A stretch of 64,000 nt of DNA, taken from NCBI RefSeq assembly GCF_900177675.1, contig NZ_FXWM01000001.1, positions 6,023,001 to 6,087,000 of the forward strand, given 5' to 3'. A program made the position numbers and the translations under genes. This document shows positions 42,768-51,212 of this stretch, piece after piece (position 1 is the stretch's first letter; each line of letters opens with the position of its first letter). Source of the stretch: Bacillus sp. OV166. GTDB taxonomy: Bacteria; Bacillota; Bacilli; Bacillales; Cytobacillaceae. The notes below the pieces were generated by a model, which ran no database searches, was not told where the DNA came from, and worked only from the letters and a program-made list of their open reading frames with translations.

Positions 42768-42820
42768 CTAAAAGAGCGGGCACAATCCAAAAAAGGACGA
42801 AGCCCCTCTTATTTTTTTGC
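42768..42820 (+). terminator. Terminator of symporter copy 1
   Basis: AAGAG-C-GGGC and GCCC-CTCTT arms with a bulge, then ATTTTTTT. Confidence 0.65.
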
Positions 42821-42962
42821 TCATTATTTTAACCCTTACTCGTTCGGAATCCTAGCCGCTATATGCTACGGTCGCATAGATTACATGGTCCTGCTACCGC
42901 ATTAGAGGTTGCCTGGTGTCCTTTCTTTGAATTTTGCTTTGGTATTGTAAATTCCTGCATTT

Positions 42963-42995
42963 ATAAAAAACCTACAAAGGAACATCCTTTGTAGG
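42963..42995 (-). terminator. Terminator of symporter copy 2
   Basis: CCTACAAAGG-5 nt-CCTTTGTAGG followed by TTTTTT on the minus strand. The rest of 42821-43119 holds no gene. Confidence 0.85.
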
Positions 42996-43119
42996 TTAGT
43001 TGGAGATAAGTGATTAGGTTTTTTAAACTAAACTTTTAACGCTTCTTGTTCAACCTTTTGCATCTTGTTTGCACCTATAAAGTGAACCCGTTAGGATAAA
43101 GGCTGTTATTCGATAACAG

Positions 43120-44586
43120 TTATACAGCTTTTGTCTCAATCCCTGTCTCTATTTTCACTGATGTTCTAGTAAATGCACTGACCGCGAACATGAAAACAAT
43201 GTTAACGACAAGGGCCGCTATACCGATATCAAGATCTTTTATAAACGAAGGGGCTTCCGGAAAGAACGTCCCCATAGTTGAACTGGTTATGGTTACATAA
43301 GCGACCATGATGACACCGGCTATAATTCCTGCAGATGCGCCTGTTTTGTTTACAGGGTTTTTCTTCCATAAGCTGCAAAGCAGTGGAGGGAATAATTGCA
43401 GCACAAAGCTGTAAGCCATGATCAGCAAGGCAATAATACTGTTTCCACCGAAAAAAGTGAAAAATAAAGCGATTAGTGCCACAATCGGGACAAACCTACG
43501 CGTGTATCGTCCAATTTGCTCATCGGTGGTATTCGGTTTGATCGCCTTATATATATTTTTCGATAAAATCGTCGAGGCTGTTAGTAATAACATCGAACAC
43601 GGAACAAGTGCGGTTAAGATACCGGCGGCTCCTATGACTCCGACCACCCACGGATCGAACGTTGCTTTTGCGATTTTAAAGAGAGCTAAATCTGTATCTG
43701 TTCCTTGTAAATTTGGAATTTGTAAAAGGGCTGTGAAGCCAATGAATAAAATGAATACTAAAATGATTTGGTAAAGCGGCAAAATAGCAGCATTCTGGCG
43801 CAGTGTCCTTTCATTTTTTGATGATAAGCTTGCACCAAAGCATTGAGGCCACATATATTGCCCTAATCCGATCGTTAAACATGTCGAAATATACCAGGAT
43901 ATGCTGTATCCTTCTTTAGGAATTAATAAAAACTCCGGCTTTGCCGCATCCAATGTTTCAAACATCGGCTTTATTCCGCCGTGGTAGTGATACGGCAAAT
44001 AAATACCTAAAAATAGAATCACAACGAGAAGGAGAATGTCTTTTAAAATGGCTGTTGAGGCTGAACCGTGAATACCAGACAATGTCACAAATATGGTGAC
44101 AGCAACCACCCCAATGCACACCGCTAAATTCGGTGAAATCGCACCATATGAAGTCTCTGATACAATGATTTTAAGTCCTTTTAACTGTAAAACGATATAA
44201 GGAATCATCGAAACGACCCCGACAATGGCTACTAATAACCCGAGTGGTTTACTATCATACTTCTTTGCAAAAAAGTCAGATTGAGTAATCACTCGATGCT
44301 TTTTGGCATAACGCCAAATAGGAGGCAAAATCCAGAACGGCACAATATAACAGAAGGCGTTGAAGATATAAATGATAGGTCCTCCCATTCGGTAGGATCC
44401 GCCGCTTCCTCCCAGAAACACATACGTTGTAAAAATTTCACCAGCCATTAACACAAACATGGTGATAGAACCAAAATTACGGCCGCCTACGGCCCATTCT
44501 TCGAGCTGTTGTCCTTTGCGGGCACGGACACCTAAATAGAAAGCAAGAAGAAGAGTAGCTATGAGAATGAAGATAGCACTATTCAT
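43120..44586 (-). CDS. Sodium:solute symporter family protein, copy 2
   Basis: A 488-aa SSS transporter, about 13 helices, with EEWAVGGRNFGSITMFVLMAG and TALVPCSMLLLTASTILSKN matching the paralog at 41168 in position and type. The 5' end overlaps the DUF3311 gene (stop and start share the ATGA at 44583-44586). A cre-like sequence about 130 bp upstream of the pair suggests catabolite repression. Substrate unknown. Confidence 0.92.
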   Translation of the reverse strand: MNSAIFILIATLLLAFYLGVRARKGQQLEEWAVGGRNFGSITMFVLMAGEIFTTYVFLGGSGGSYRMGGPIIYIFNAFCYIVPFWILPPIWRYAKKHRVITQSDFFAKKYDSKPLGLLVAIVGVVSMIPYIVLQLKGLKIIVSETSYGAISPNLAVCIGVVAVTIFVTLSGIHGSASTAILKDILLLVVILFLGIYLPYHYHGGIKPMFETLDAAKPEFLLIPKEGYSISWYISTCLTIGLGQYMWPQCFGASLSSKNERTLRQNAAILPLYQIILVFILFIGFTALLQIPNLQGTDTDLALFKIAKATFDPWVVGVIGAAGILTALVPCSMLLLTASTILSKNIYKAIKPNTTDEQIGRYTRRFVPIVALIALFFTFFGGNSIIALLIMAYSFVLQLFPPLLCSLWKKNPVNKTGASAGIIAGVIMVAYVTITSSTMGTFFPEAPSFIKDLDIGIAALVVNIVFMFAVSAFTRTSVKIETGIETKAV

Positions 44587-44771
44587 TTAATTCCCTCCTG
44601 TCTATCTATCAGAATATTAATAATGTACAAAAATAATGAAGTTAAAACGAGCCAGGCAGTCGCCCAAAAAACAATGAAGGGTAACCCAAATATATACGGC
44701 TCGATACGGTTTACAACTGTGAACGCACCAATAATAGGAATTATTGCTAGGATCCAAATTAAAACTTTCAC
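44583..44771 (-). CDS. DUF3311 small membrane protein, copy 2
   Basis: A 62-aa two-helix protein with VVNRIEPYIFGLPFIVFWAT, the DUF3311 signature, starting at GTG 44771 with AGGGGG upstream. It partners the symporter downstream, overlapping it by four bases. Paralogous to 40965-41168. Confidence 0.85.
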   Translation of the reverse strand: MKVLIWILAIIPIIGAFTVVNRIEPYIFGLPFIVFWATAWLVLTSLFLYIINILIDRQEGIK

Positions 44772-44901
44772 TCAGATATTCCCCCTCACGAAATTTAGTA
44801 TGAATTTTCAGACTTTATACTCTCTGCTTATTTCGAATTCACCGAATTCTATTAGAGTAGAGTATTGGTAATATAAAAACAAGTGAGTTTAGCATCATGT
44901 T

Positions 44902-44915
44902 TGAAAACGCTTTAA
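44902..44915 (-). promoter_or_regulatory. Cre-like sequence upstream of DUF3311/symporter copy 2
   Basis: TGAAAACGCTTTAA matches the cre consensus except at the penultimate C. It lies about 130 bp upstream of the start. Confidence 0.45.
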
Positions 44916-44945
44916 ATTTTTGAAAACAAAAATGAAATGAGTATT

Positions 44946-44976
44946 ACATAAAAGGCCGAATTGAGACCTTTTATGT
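44946..44976 (-). terminator. Hairpin after the malate/tartrate dehydrogenase gene
   Basis: ACATAAAAGG-11 nt-CCTTTTATGT, 35 bp past the 45011 stop. The T-run is poor. Confidence 0.5.
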
Positions 44977-45010
44977 AGTACCTAATACAGCAGATGAATC
45001 TATCAGTCTA

Positions 45011-46102
45011 TCAGCTTTTCACATTTTGAGAAAAAACTAAAGATTTCATCAGGTCTACTACACGGTTACCTACGTCTGATGTAGTAGAAGTTCCATTCAT
45101 ATCAGGTGTCAAAACTTCATCTTCCACCAAAAGTTGTTCGATCGCATCCAACACTAGTTTTCCGTATGCTTCATAGCCGAAAAAGTCGAGCATTTGGCTT
45201 GCGGACCAAATAGCGGCAAGCGGATTGGCAATCTGCTGTCCTGCAATATCAGGAGCTGATCCGTGAATCGGCTCAAACATTGACGGAAAGTCTCTTTCCG
45301 GGTTAATATTCGCTCCAGCAGCGAGCCCTATTCCACCAGCGATCGCCGCACCCAAATCCGTTAAAATATCGCCGAACAAGTTCGATGTCACAACGACTTC
45401 AAAGCGTTTTGGATCTTTAATCATCAACATCGCCGCCGCGTCGACGAGATAAGTTGCAGTTTTGACTTCAGGATAGTCTGCGCTCACTTCTTCAAATACC
45501 TGGTCCCAGAAAACCATTGAGTAATTAAGGGCGTTTCCTTTAGAAATGCTCGTCAGCGATCTTCCTTCTTTTTTCGCCGTTTCAAACGCGTAACGAATGA
45601 TTCGCTCTGTGCCTTTACGGGAAAATACACCGTTTTGCAAAACGACTTCGTGTTCCTGCCCTTTAAACAGCCAGTCACCTGCGCCTGAATATTCGCCTTC
45701 ACTGTTTTCACGAATGAACAGCATATCGATGTCTTCGCGTTTCACATCCACAAGCGGCAAGTGAGCCCCCTTTAACAGCGTCACAGGCCGAATATTAACA
45801 TACTGATCAAAACTTTTTCGGATTTTCAACAACAAATCCCATAGGGAAATATGGTCCGGGACACCGGGAAACCCAACTGCTCCCAAATAAATCGCGTCAA
45901 ACTCTTTCAGCTGTTCAATTCCATCATCATCCATCATTTTTCCATTTTTCGCGTAAAATTCGCATCCCCATGGAAAGTAAGTGAAATTAAATTGGAAACC
46001 CGCATCAAGTTCAGCCACTTTATTTAATACTTTGACCCCTTCATTAATGACTTCAGGGCCAATGCCGTCACCGGCGATAACTGCTATTTTAAATTGCTTC
46101 AC
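45011..46102 (-). CDS. Tartrate/D-malate dehydrogenase (decarboxylating), IMDH/ICDH family
   Basis: About 363 aa from GTG 46102 (GGGAGA upstream). The beta-decarboxylating dehydrogenase motifs are FKIAVIAGDGIGPEVI, ENSEGEYSG, LFGDILTDLGAAIAGGIGLA and EPIHGSAPDIAGQ. Close types are TtuC, YcsA and DmlA, which oxidatively decarboxylate D-malate or tartrate to pyruvate with NAD. It is last in the SigL operon. In E. coli dmlA (yeaU) neighbours the carnitine monooxygenase genes yeaWX, the same combination as here. The likely step is malate to pyruvate and CO2. Confidence 0.9.
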   Translation of the reverse strand: MKQFKIAVIAGDGIGPEVINEGVKVLNKVAELDAGFQFNFTYFPWGCEFYAKNGKMMDDDGIEQLKEFDAIYLGAVGFPGVPDHISLWDLLLKIRKSFDQYVNIRPVTLLKGAHLPLVDVKREDIDMLFIRENSEGEYSGAGDWLFKGQEHEVVLQNGVFSRKGTERIIRYAFETAKKEGRSLTSISKGNALNYSMVFWDQVFEEVSADYPEVKTATYLVDAAAMLMIKDPKRFEVVVTSNLFGDILTDLGAAIAGGIGLAAGANINPERDFPSMFEPIHGSAPDIAGQQIANPLAAIWSASQMLDFFGYEAYGKLVLDAIEQLLVEDEVLTPDMNGTSTTSDVGNRVVDLMKSLVFSQNVKS

Positions 46103-46119
46103 AATGATCTCCCTCGTTT

Positions 46120-47571
46120 TTAGCCTTGGTTCCAAACGACCAATTTCATTTCAGTCATTTCTTCCACAGCGTATTTTATTCCTTCACGGCCTGTCCCACT
46201 TTCTTTCACACCGCCGTATGGCATTTGGTCGACACGGTAGGTCGGCACGTCATTAATAATTACGCCGCCCACATGCAATTCCTGTGAAGCGTATAAAGCA
46301 TTTTTTACATTGTTTGTGTAAATTCCGGCCTGCAATCCGAAGCGGGAATCATTCACTTGCTCAATCGCTTCTTCAACTGAACTCACTTTGTTTACAACGA
46401 CAACCGGTGCAAATGCTTCCTGACAAGAAACTTTTAACGAATGGTCCGCATCTGTAATAATTGTTGGCTGAAGAACGCCATCTTGAAGTTTGCCGCCCGT
46501 AGCTATTGTTGCATCGCTGCCTTTCGTTTCTTCGATCCAGCCTAGGACACGTTCAGCTTCCCCTTTAGAGATTAAAGCGGAAATATATGTGTCCGAATCA
46601 AGCGGGTCGCCGATTTTCAGTTTCTTCGCTGCTTCAGTGAACTTCACAACAAATTCTTCATACACATCTTCATGTGCATATACACGCTGCAGAGAAATAC
46701 ATACTTGCCCTTGGTTAGAGAAAGCCCCCATGATGCAGCGGTCAATAATGGAATCGACGTCAATATCTTTGTCGATAATTAATGCCGCGTTTGAACCGAG
46801 TTCAAGTGTCGTCTTTTTCAAACCTGCCTTGCTTCGGATGCCGATGCCGACGCCCGGACTACCTGTGAATGTGACCATGCTTACACGGTCGTCTTCGACA
46901 ATGGCGTCCCCGACTGTGCCACCGGGACCAGTTACTACATTTAATACTCCCGCTGGGAGACCCGCTTCTTCAAATATTTCCGCGATAAAGAGGGCAGACA
47001 GCGGTGTTTGCGATGCTGGCTTCAAGACAATCGTATTGCCAGCCGCAATCGCCGGCCCGACTTTATGAGCAACAAGGTTCATCGGGAAGTTAAACGGTGT
47101 GATCGCTCCAATCACCCCAATCGGCTCTCTAACCGTGTAACCAATTCGTCCGACGCCGCCAACGGCTGCGTCAAAAGGAATAGTTTCTCCGTGAATTCTT
47201 TTTGCTTCTTCAGCCGCAAACTTATACGTTTCAATCGTTCTAGCCACTTCCGCTTTCGCGAACATAATTGGTTTAGCTGATTCACGAGAAATCACTTCAG
47301 CCGCTTCAGCCGCTTTCTCTTTTAAAAGCGCCACAACCTTTTCCAAAATCTCCGCCCGCTGATACGCCGGCATTTTCGCCATACTTGCGCGTGCCTCGTA
47401 GGCCGCCGCAATCGCCTGTACCGTCAGGTGTTTATCTGCCATCGCAATTTGAGCGATTTCTTCCCCAGAATACGGGGAGTATAAAGGAGCATATGTTGCT
47501 GTTTCTACTTTTTCGCCATTGATCATCAGAAACTGCTTCTTCGCTTTTACTTCATTCGCTAAATTACTCAT
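46120..47571 (-). CDS. NAD(P)-dependent aldehyde dehydrogenase
   Basis: About 483 aa from ATG 47571, chosen because TGGAGG precedes it and it overlaps the Rieske gene stop as ATGA; the longer frame would run into that gene. Catalytic residues are visible: Cys in NQGQVCISLQRV, Glu in LELGSNAALI, and the cofactor loop TFTGSPGVG. Position between oxygenase and malate-type dehydrogenase suggests malic semialdehyde as substrate, giving malate. That is inference from pathway logic; the family alone does not define the substrate. Confidence 0.92.
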   Translation of the reverse strand: MSNLANEVKAKKQFLMINGEKVETATYAPLYSPYSGEEIAQIAMADKHLTVQAIAAAYEARASMAKMPAYQRAEILEKVVALLKEKAAEAAEVISRESAKPIMFAKAEVARTIETYKFAAEEAKRIHGETIPFDAAVGGVGRIGYTVREPIGVIGAITPFNFPMNLVAHKVGPAIAAGNTIVLKPASQTPLSALFIAEIFEEAGLPAGVLNVVTGPGGTVGDAIVEDDRVSMVTFTGSPGVGIGIRSKAGLKKTTLELGSNAALIIDKDIDVDSIIDRCIMGAFSNQGQVCISLQRVYAHEDVYEEFVVKFTEAAKKLKIGDPLDSDTYISALISKGEAERVLGWIEETKGSDATIATGGKLQDGVLQPTIITDADHSLKVSCQEAFAPVVVVNKVSSVEEAIEQVNDSRFGLQAGIYTNNVKNALYASQELHVGGVIINDVPTYRVDQMPYGGVKESGTGREGIKYAVEEMTEMKLVVWNQG

Positions 47572-48646
47572 TGAGGGCCTCCAATACCATTTCATGAAAT
47601 TGTACAATTGCTTTTTCTGAAGACGAATATCTTCCTTTGTTAAATGCACGAGAGCGGAAACCGATTTGTTCTAACTCGACAAGTTCCACATCTTCCAGGC
47701 GAACTTGTTCAGCAAAAGCAACTAAGTCTTTTTCTTCTTGAGTCAAATTCTCATCACGGAAATAATAAGTATAAAGAATCAAAGTTGTTTCATGATCAAT
47801 CGGCACCAATTGAATCGTCGCCATATTGCCAGGTCCCGGATAAATGGTCAACATTAGGTTTGGCCACAGCCAGAAGAAAGATCCGCCTTGCATTTCCGCC
47901 TGATTTAAATCGACTGTTCCATAATTTTTATCCGGTTTAACAATGGAGCCTTGTAGTGAATAATTTTCACAGGTAATAATTTGATAATCATCCATGTCAA
48001 GGGCTGCAACGAAGCTTGGATGAGCGACATGACAGTGGTCACACTCTAAATAATTGTCAATAAACGCTTTCCAGTTCGCTTTAATCACCCGTGATGTTTG
48101 GTTAGTTCTTTTTAACTCACTTAAAAACGGATATTTGCTCAAGCGGTCGAAGAAATCGCCGTAAGATTCGCTAAGCGGCTTCGCGTTATCGTCCAAGTTG
48201 ACAAAGATTAAAGATTCCATGATTTCCATGCGGACTGAACGTAAACAAGCGTCTTGTACACAAGCTGCATCTTCACCTTTAAAGTTAGGTGCTTTGTTTA
48301 ATTGCCCATCTAATTTAAATGTCCAGCCATGGTAGGCGCATTGTAAAATTTTCTTCTTACCTGACTCACTTTTTTCAAGCTTTGTCGCACGGTGCGGACA
48401 GACGTTATAAAAGGCGCGGATGACTTCATCCTGGCCACGAGTCACGATAATCGGTTCGTTAGCTACTTCCGTCGTAAAGAAAGCACCTACTTTTTCTAAC
48501 TGACTAACATGCCCCACAAGCTGCCAAGATTTAGAGAAAACAAGATCCATTTCTTTTTCAAGTACTTTCGGATCTGTGTATTTGTCATAAGTCAATGTTC
48601 TTTCAAATGTCCGATTGGTTGCATTTCCTACTGTGTTATAAGCCAT
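47564..48646 (-). CDS. Rieske-type aromatic-ring-hydroxylating/N-demethylating oxygenase alpha subunit (CntA/GbcA-like)
   Basis: A 360-aa oxygenase. The Rieske [2Fe-2S] site is C-x-H-x17-C-x2-H (CPHRATK ... CAYHGW, about residues 84-107). The mononuclear iron site is in FIDNYLECDHCHVAHPSF. This spacing and IDNYLECDHC resemble carnitine monooxygenase CntA/YeaW, glycine betaine demethylase GbcA and choline monooxygenase rather than benzene dioxygenases. It needs an electron-transfer reductase, which is not in this window. First gene of the SigL operon. Confidence 0.9.
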   Translation of the reverse strand: MAYNTVGNATNRTFERTLTYDKYTDPKVLEKEMDLVFSKSWQLVGHVSQLEKVGAFFTTEVANEPIIVTRGQDEVIRAFYNVCPHRATKLEKSESGKKKILQCAYHGWTFKLDGQLNKAPNFKGEDAACVQDACLRSVRMEIMESLIFVNLDDNAKPLSESYGDFFDRLSKYPFLSELKRTNQTSRVIKANWKAFIDNYLECDHCHVAHPSFVAALDMDDYQIITCENYSLQGSIVKPDKNYGTVDLNQAEMQGGSFFWLWPNLMLTIYPGPGNMATIQLVPIDHETTLILYTYYFRDENLTQEEKDLVAFAEQVRLEDVELVELEQIGFRSRAFNKGRYSSSEKAIVQFHEMVLEALNE

Positions 48647-48766
48647 AATTCATTCTCCCTCATAAATATATTATTTTTAAGTACTTGCTGGCAAAGACTC
48701 TATTAAATATTTAAAATAGTACAACAATTAATGACATACTAGCTTTGCAGCCTGTCAATCTTATAT

Positions 48767-48784
48767 ATGCAATTTGTGTGCCAA
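48767..48784 (-). promoter_or_regulatory. Sigma-54 (SigL) -24/-12 promoter
   Basis: On the minus strand TTGGCAC-5 nt-TTGCAT, the full consensus spacing with the invariant GG and GC. It lies about 120 bp upstream of the Rieske gene and next to a divergent sigma-54 activator gene. Confidence 0.88.
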
Positions 48785-48785
48785 C

Positions 48786-48908
48786 TTTTCAAAACAGTGC
48801 AAACACACAAATAATTTCGATTTTTATTAAAAACGCTGTCATTTTGAGTTATAATTGACTCGATATAGTCACATTTTTGTCAAAATTAACTCATTCCCTT
48901 TTGAAAAG
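48786..48908. promoter_or_regulatory. Candidate enhancer-binding sites for the activator
   Basis: CTTTTCAAAA near 48786 recurs inverted as TTTTGAAAAG near 48900, just before the activator start. CAAAACAGTG and an inverted CGCTGTCATTTTG form a second weak pair. These are plausible activator sites; no family consensus was available to test. Confidence 0.3.
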
Positions 48909-48921
48909 AGAGGATCATTCT

Positions 48922-50295
48922 ATGAAAAGTCCTGATGCAACAGGCAATATTGAGTTGACGCTTCAATCTCTTTTAAAAATTCTCGATCATTCCTCCGATG
49001 AAATTTTCGTCCTCGACGGTGAAAAGCGGATTCTTTATGTGAACCAGGTCTGTGAGCGCCATTATGGGCTGAAGCCGAGTGATGTCATCGGCAAATACAA
49101 TGTCGAATTATTTGAAAAAGGCTACTGGAAACCGTCCATTGTGCCGGAAGTGTATAAAAGTAAAAAGCCTTGCTACTTGAGGCAACAGACGTATATCGGC
49201 GCTGAACTGATAACGTCGGCGGTTCCCATCTTAAATGACGAGGGGGAAATCGAACTCGTCGTCATCACATCGACCGAATTGCAGACATATAAAATGGGAA
49301 AAGTAAATGGAATAAGTGGTGAGTCAATAACCACTCAAACGGAAGATGAAGCGGGCCAGTTCATTACTAATAGCAGCAAAATCAATCGAATCCTGGCTTT
49401 TTGCGAAAAAGTGGCGCCAACGGATTCCACGATTTTAATCCAGGGAGAATCAGGAACAGGAAAAGGCGTTCTCGCCCATTACATCCACCGGATTAGCAAG
49501 CGGAAAAGCGGCCCGTTCCTGACGATTAACTGCGCGGCCATTCCTGAAGAGCTGCTTGAATCTGAACTATTCGGCTATTCAAAAGGGGCATTTACCGGAG
49601 CAAACAAAACCGGAAAACCGGGGTTAATCGAAGCTGGGAATGGCGGCACAGTTTTTCTTGATGAAATTGGAGAAATGCCGCTCGCTCTGCAGGCAAAGCT
49701 TTTACAAGTAATCCAAGATAAACAGTTCATTCCAATCGGCAGCAGCGAATTGAAAAAAGTCGATATCCGCATCGTCGCCGCAACAAACCGGGACTTAATT
49801 GAAATGGTCCATGACAAAAGATTCCGGGAAGATTTATTTTACCGGCTGAATGTGATCGACATTCACCTGCCGCCGCTGCGTGAGCGCAAAGAAGATATCA
49901 TTCCGCTCACGTACAACTTTTTACACCAATTCAATAAAAAGTACCATGACAACAAAGTCATCTCGGAAGAATGCTTGAATATATTAATCCATTATTCATG
50001 GCCGGGAAATGTACGCCAGCTCGAAAATTTGATTGAACGGCTAGTCGTCATTAGCGACTCAATCATCCAGGTGGCCGACTTGCCTGATATGATCACCGAC
50101 AACGTTGAACAAGTCACCCAGCTCGCTCTCCCCACTTCACTCGATAAAGCGATTGACGAAACAAAGCGGTTCTTAATTAGAAGAGCTTACCAAACTCACA
50201 AATCGTCCAGGAAAGTCGCAAAAGACCTCGATATCAGCCAGACGAAAGCCTCGAAACTAATCCGGGAGTACTGCGAGGATTTGATGATTAATTGA
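48922..50295 (+). CDS. Sigma-54-dependent enhancer-binding activator with PAS domain
   Basis: About 457 aa from ATG 48922 (GAGAGG upstream). It has an N-terminal PAS domain (about residues 15-125, SSDEIFVLDGEKRILYVNQ), a central AAA+ domain with Walker A GESGTGKG, the sigma-54 contact loop GAFTGA and GGTVFLDEIGEMP, and a C-terminal HTH (SSRKVAKDLDISQTKASKLI). It activates SigL promoters on a ligand or redox signal sensed by PAS. Divergent from the Rieske operon with its -24/-12 promoter, so it is almost certainly the operon regulator. Confidence 0.95.
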   Translation: MKSPDATGNIELTLQSLLKILDHSSDEIFVLDGEKRILYVNQVCERHYGLKPSDVIGKYNVELFEKGYWKPSIVPEVYKSKKPCYLRQQTYIGAELITSAVPILNDEGEIELVVITSTELQTYKMGKVNGISGESITTQTEDEAGQFITNSSKINRILAFCEKVAPTDSTILIQGESGTGKGVLAHYIHRISKRKSGPFLTINCAAIPEELLESELFGYSKGAFTGANKTGKPGLIEAGNGGTVFLDEIGEMPLALQAKLLQVIQDKQFIPIGSSELKKVDIRIVAATNRDLIEMVHDKRFREDLFYRLNVIDIHLPPLRERKEDIIPLTYNFLHQFNKKYHDNKVISEECLNILIHYSWPGNVRQLENLIERLVVISDSIIQVADLPDMITDNVEQVTQLALPTSLDKAIDETKRFLIRRAYQTHKSSRKVAKDLDISQTKASKLIREYCEDLMIN

Positions 50296-50346
50296 GCGTC
50301 TTAGACTTTCTTAGACATATTGCTCTCAACCCATTTATTTGAAGAA

Positions 50347-50382
50347 TTAAAAGAAGGGACTTCATTGAGTCCCTTCTTTTAG
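50347..50382. terminator. Bidirectional terminator
   Basis: AAAAGAAGGGACT-6 nt-AGTCCCTTCTTTT, shared by the activator gene and the convergent permease gene, whose stop it overlaps. Confidence 0.88.
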
Positions 50383-51212
50383 CCCTTAACAGAGCCTTGT
50401 GTCATACCTTCCACGATGTATTTCTGCGCAAATGCGAACAAAATAAGCGTAGGAATAACAGATAAAACAGTAGCTGCAGACATGGCACCCCAATCAATAT
50501 CATATTTTGTGATAAAGGAATTCATGGCGACAGGTATCGTTTTCGCTTCTTCTTTGTCGATAAACATAATTGCTAGAAACAACTCATTCCAGCACTGGAC
50601 AAAGGCGAAAATAAAGGTAGCCGCAATACCAGGCAGCATCACAGGAATGATGACTTTAAATAAAGCGTTAATCCTCGAACAACCATCAATCATAGCCGCT
50701 TCTTCAAGACTAGAAGGAATCCGTTCGAAGAAACCTTTCATAATAACGGTACAAAAAGGGACCATCATCACCGTATACATTAGCATAAGAGAGGGTAGGC
50801 GGTTTAGCAACTGAAGCTTGGACATCAATAAATATAAAGGCGCCAACCCAATGAATAATGGGATCATTTGTGTAATGAAAAAAGCAAAGATCACTTGCGA
50901 TTTCCCTTTAAACTCAAACCGCGCCAGTACATAGCCGCTCAGAGTTGCAATAATAAGCGAGAAAATCCCTGCCACGATCGATAGGATTAAACTATTCATG
51001 ATATAGATATTAAAGCTAGAGATTTTAAAAATATTAATATAATTATCAAACGTAATCGTTTCTGGCCAATAGTGAATCGGAAAAGTAAACATTTCCTTCT
51101 CTGGTTTTAATGAAGTAATGAAAATCCAGTAAAGCGGAAACACGGTAAAGACAAGGAATAAGGATAAAAAGATAACCTTAAACAGCAGTCGCCAGTTGAT
51201 GTGTCTCGCCAT
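50379..51212 (-). CDS. Sugar-type ABC transporter permease (MalG/CUT1)
   Basis: A 277-aa permease with about six helices. The EAA loop, EEAAMIDGCSRINALFKVIIP (around residue 185), contacts the ATPase. It overlaps the upstream permease gene by one base. It is the last gene of the importer operon; no ATP-binding subunit gene follows, so a shared MsmX-type ATPase is probably used. Confidence 0.92.
   Translation of the reverse strand: MARHINWRLLFKVIFLSLFLVFTVFPLYWIFITSLKPEKEMFTFPIHYWPETITFDNYINIFKISSFNIYIMNSLILSIVAGIFSLIIATLSGYVLARFEFKGKSQVIFAFFITQMIPLFIGLAPLYLLMSKLQLLNRLPSLMLMYTVMMVPFCTVIMKGFFERIPSSLEEAAMIDGCSRINALFKVIIPVMLPGIAATFIFAFVQCWNELFLAIMFIDKEEAKTIPVAMNSFITKYDIDWGAMSAATVLSVIPTLILFAFAQKYIVEGMTQGSVKG

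Noticed and set aside
43100..43119. Second terminator for symporter copy 2
   Set aside because: CTGTTAT/ATAACAG is a small stem with no T-run; the hairpin at 42971-42995 is a far better candidate.
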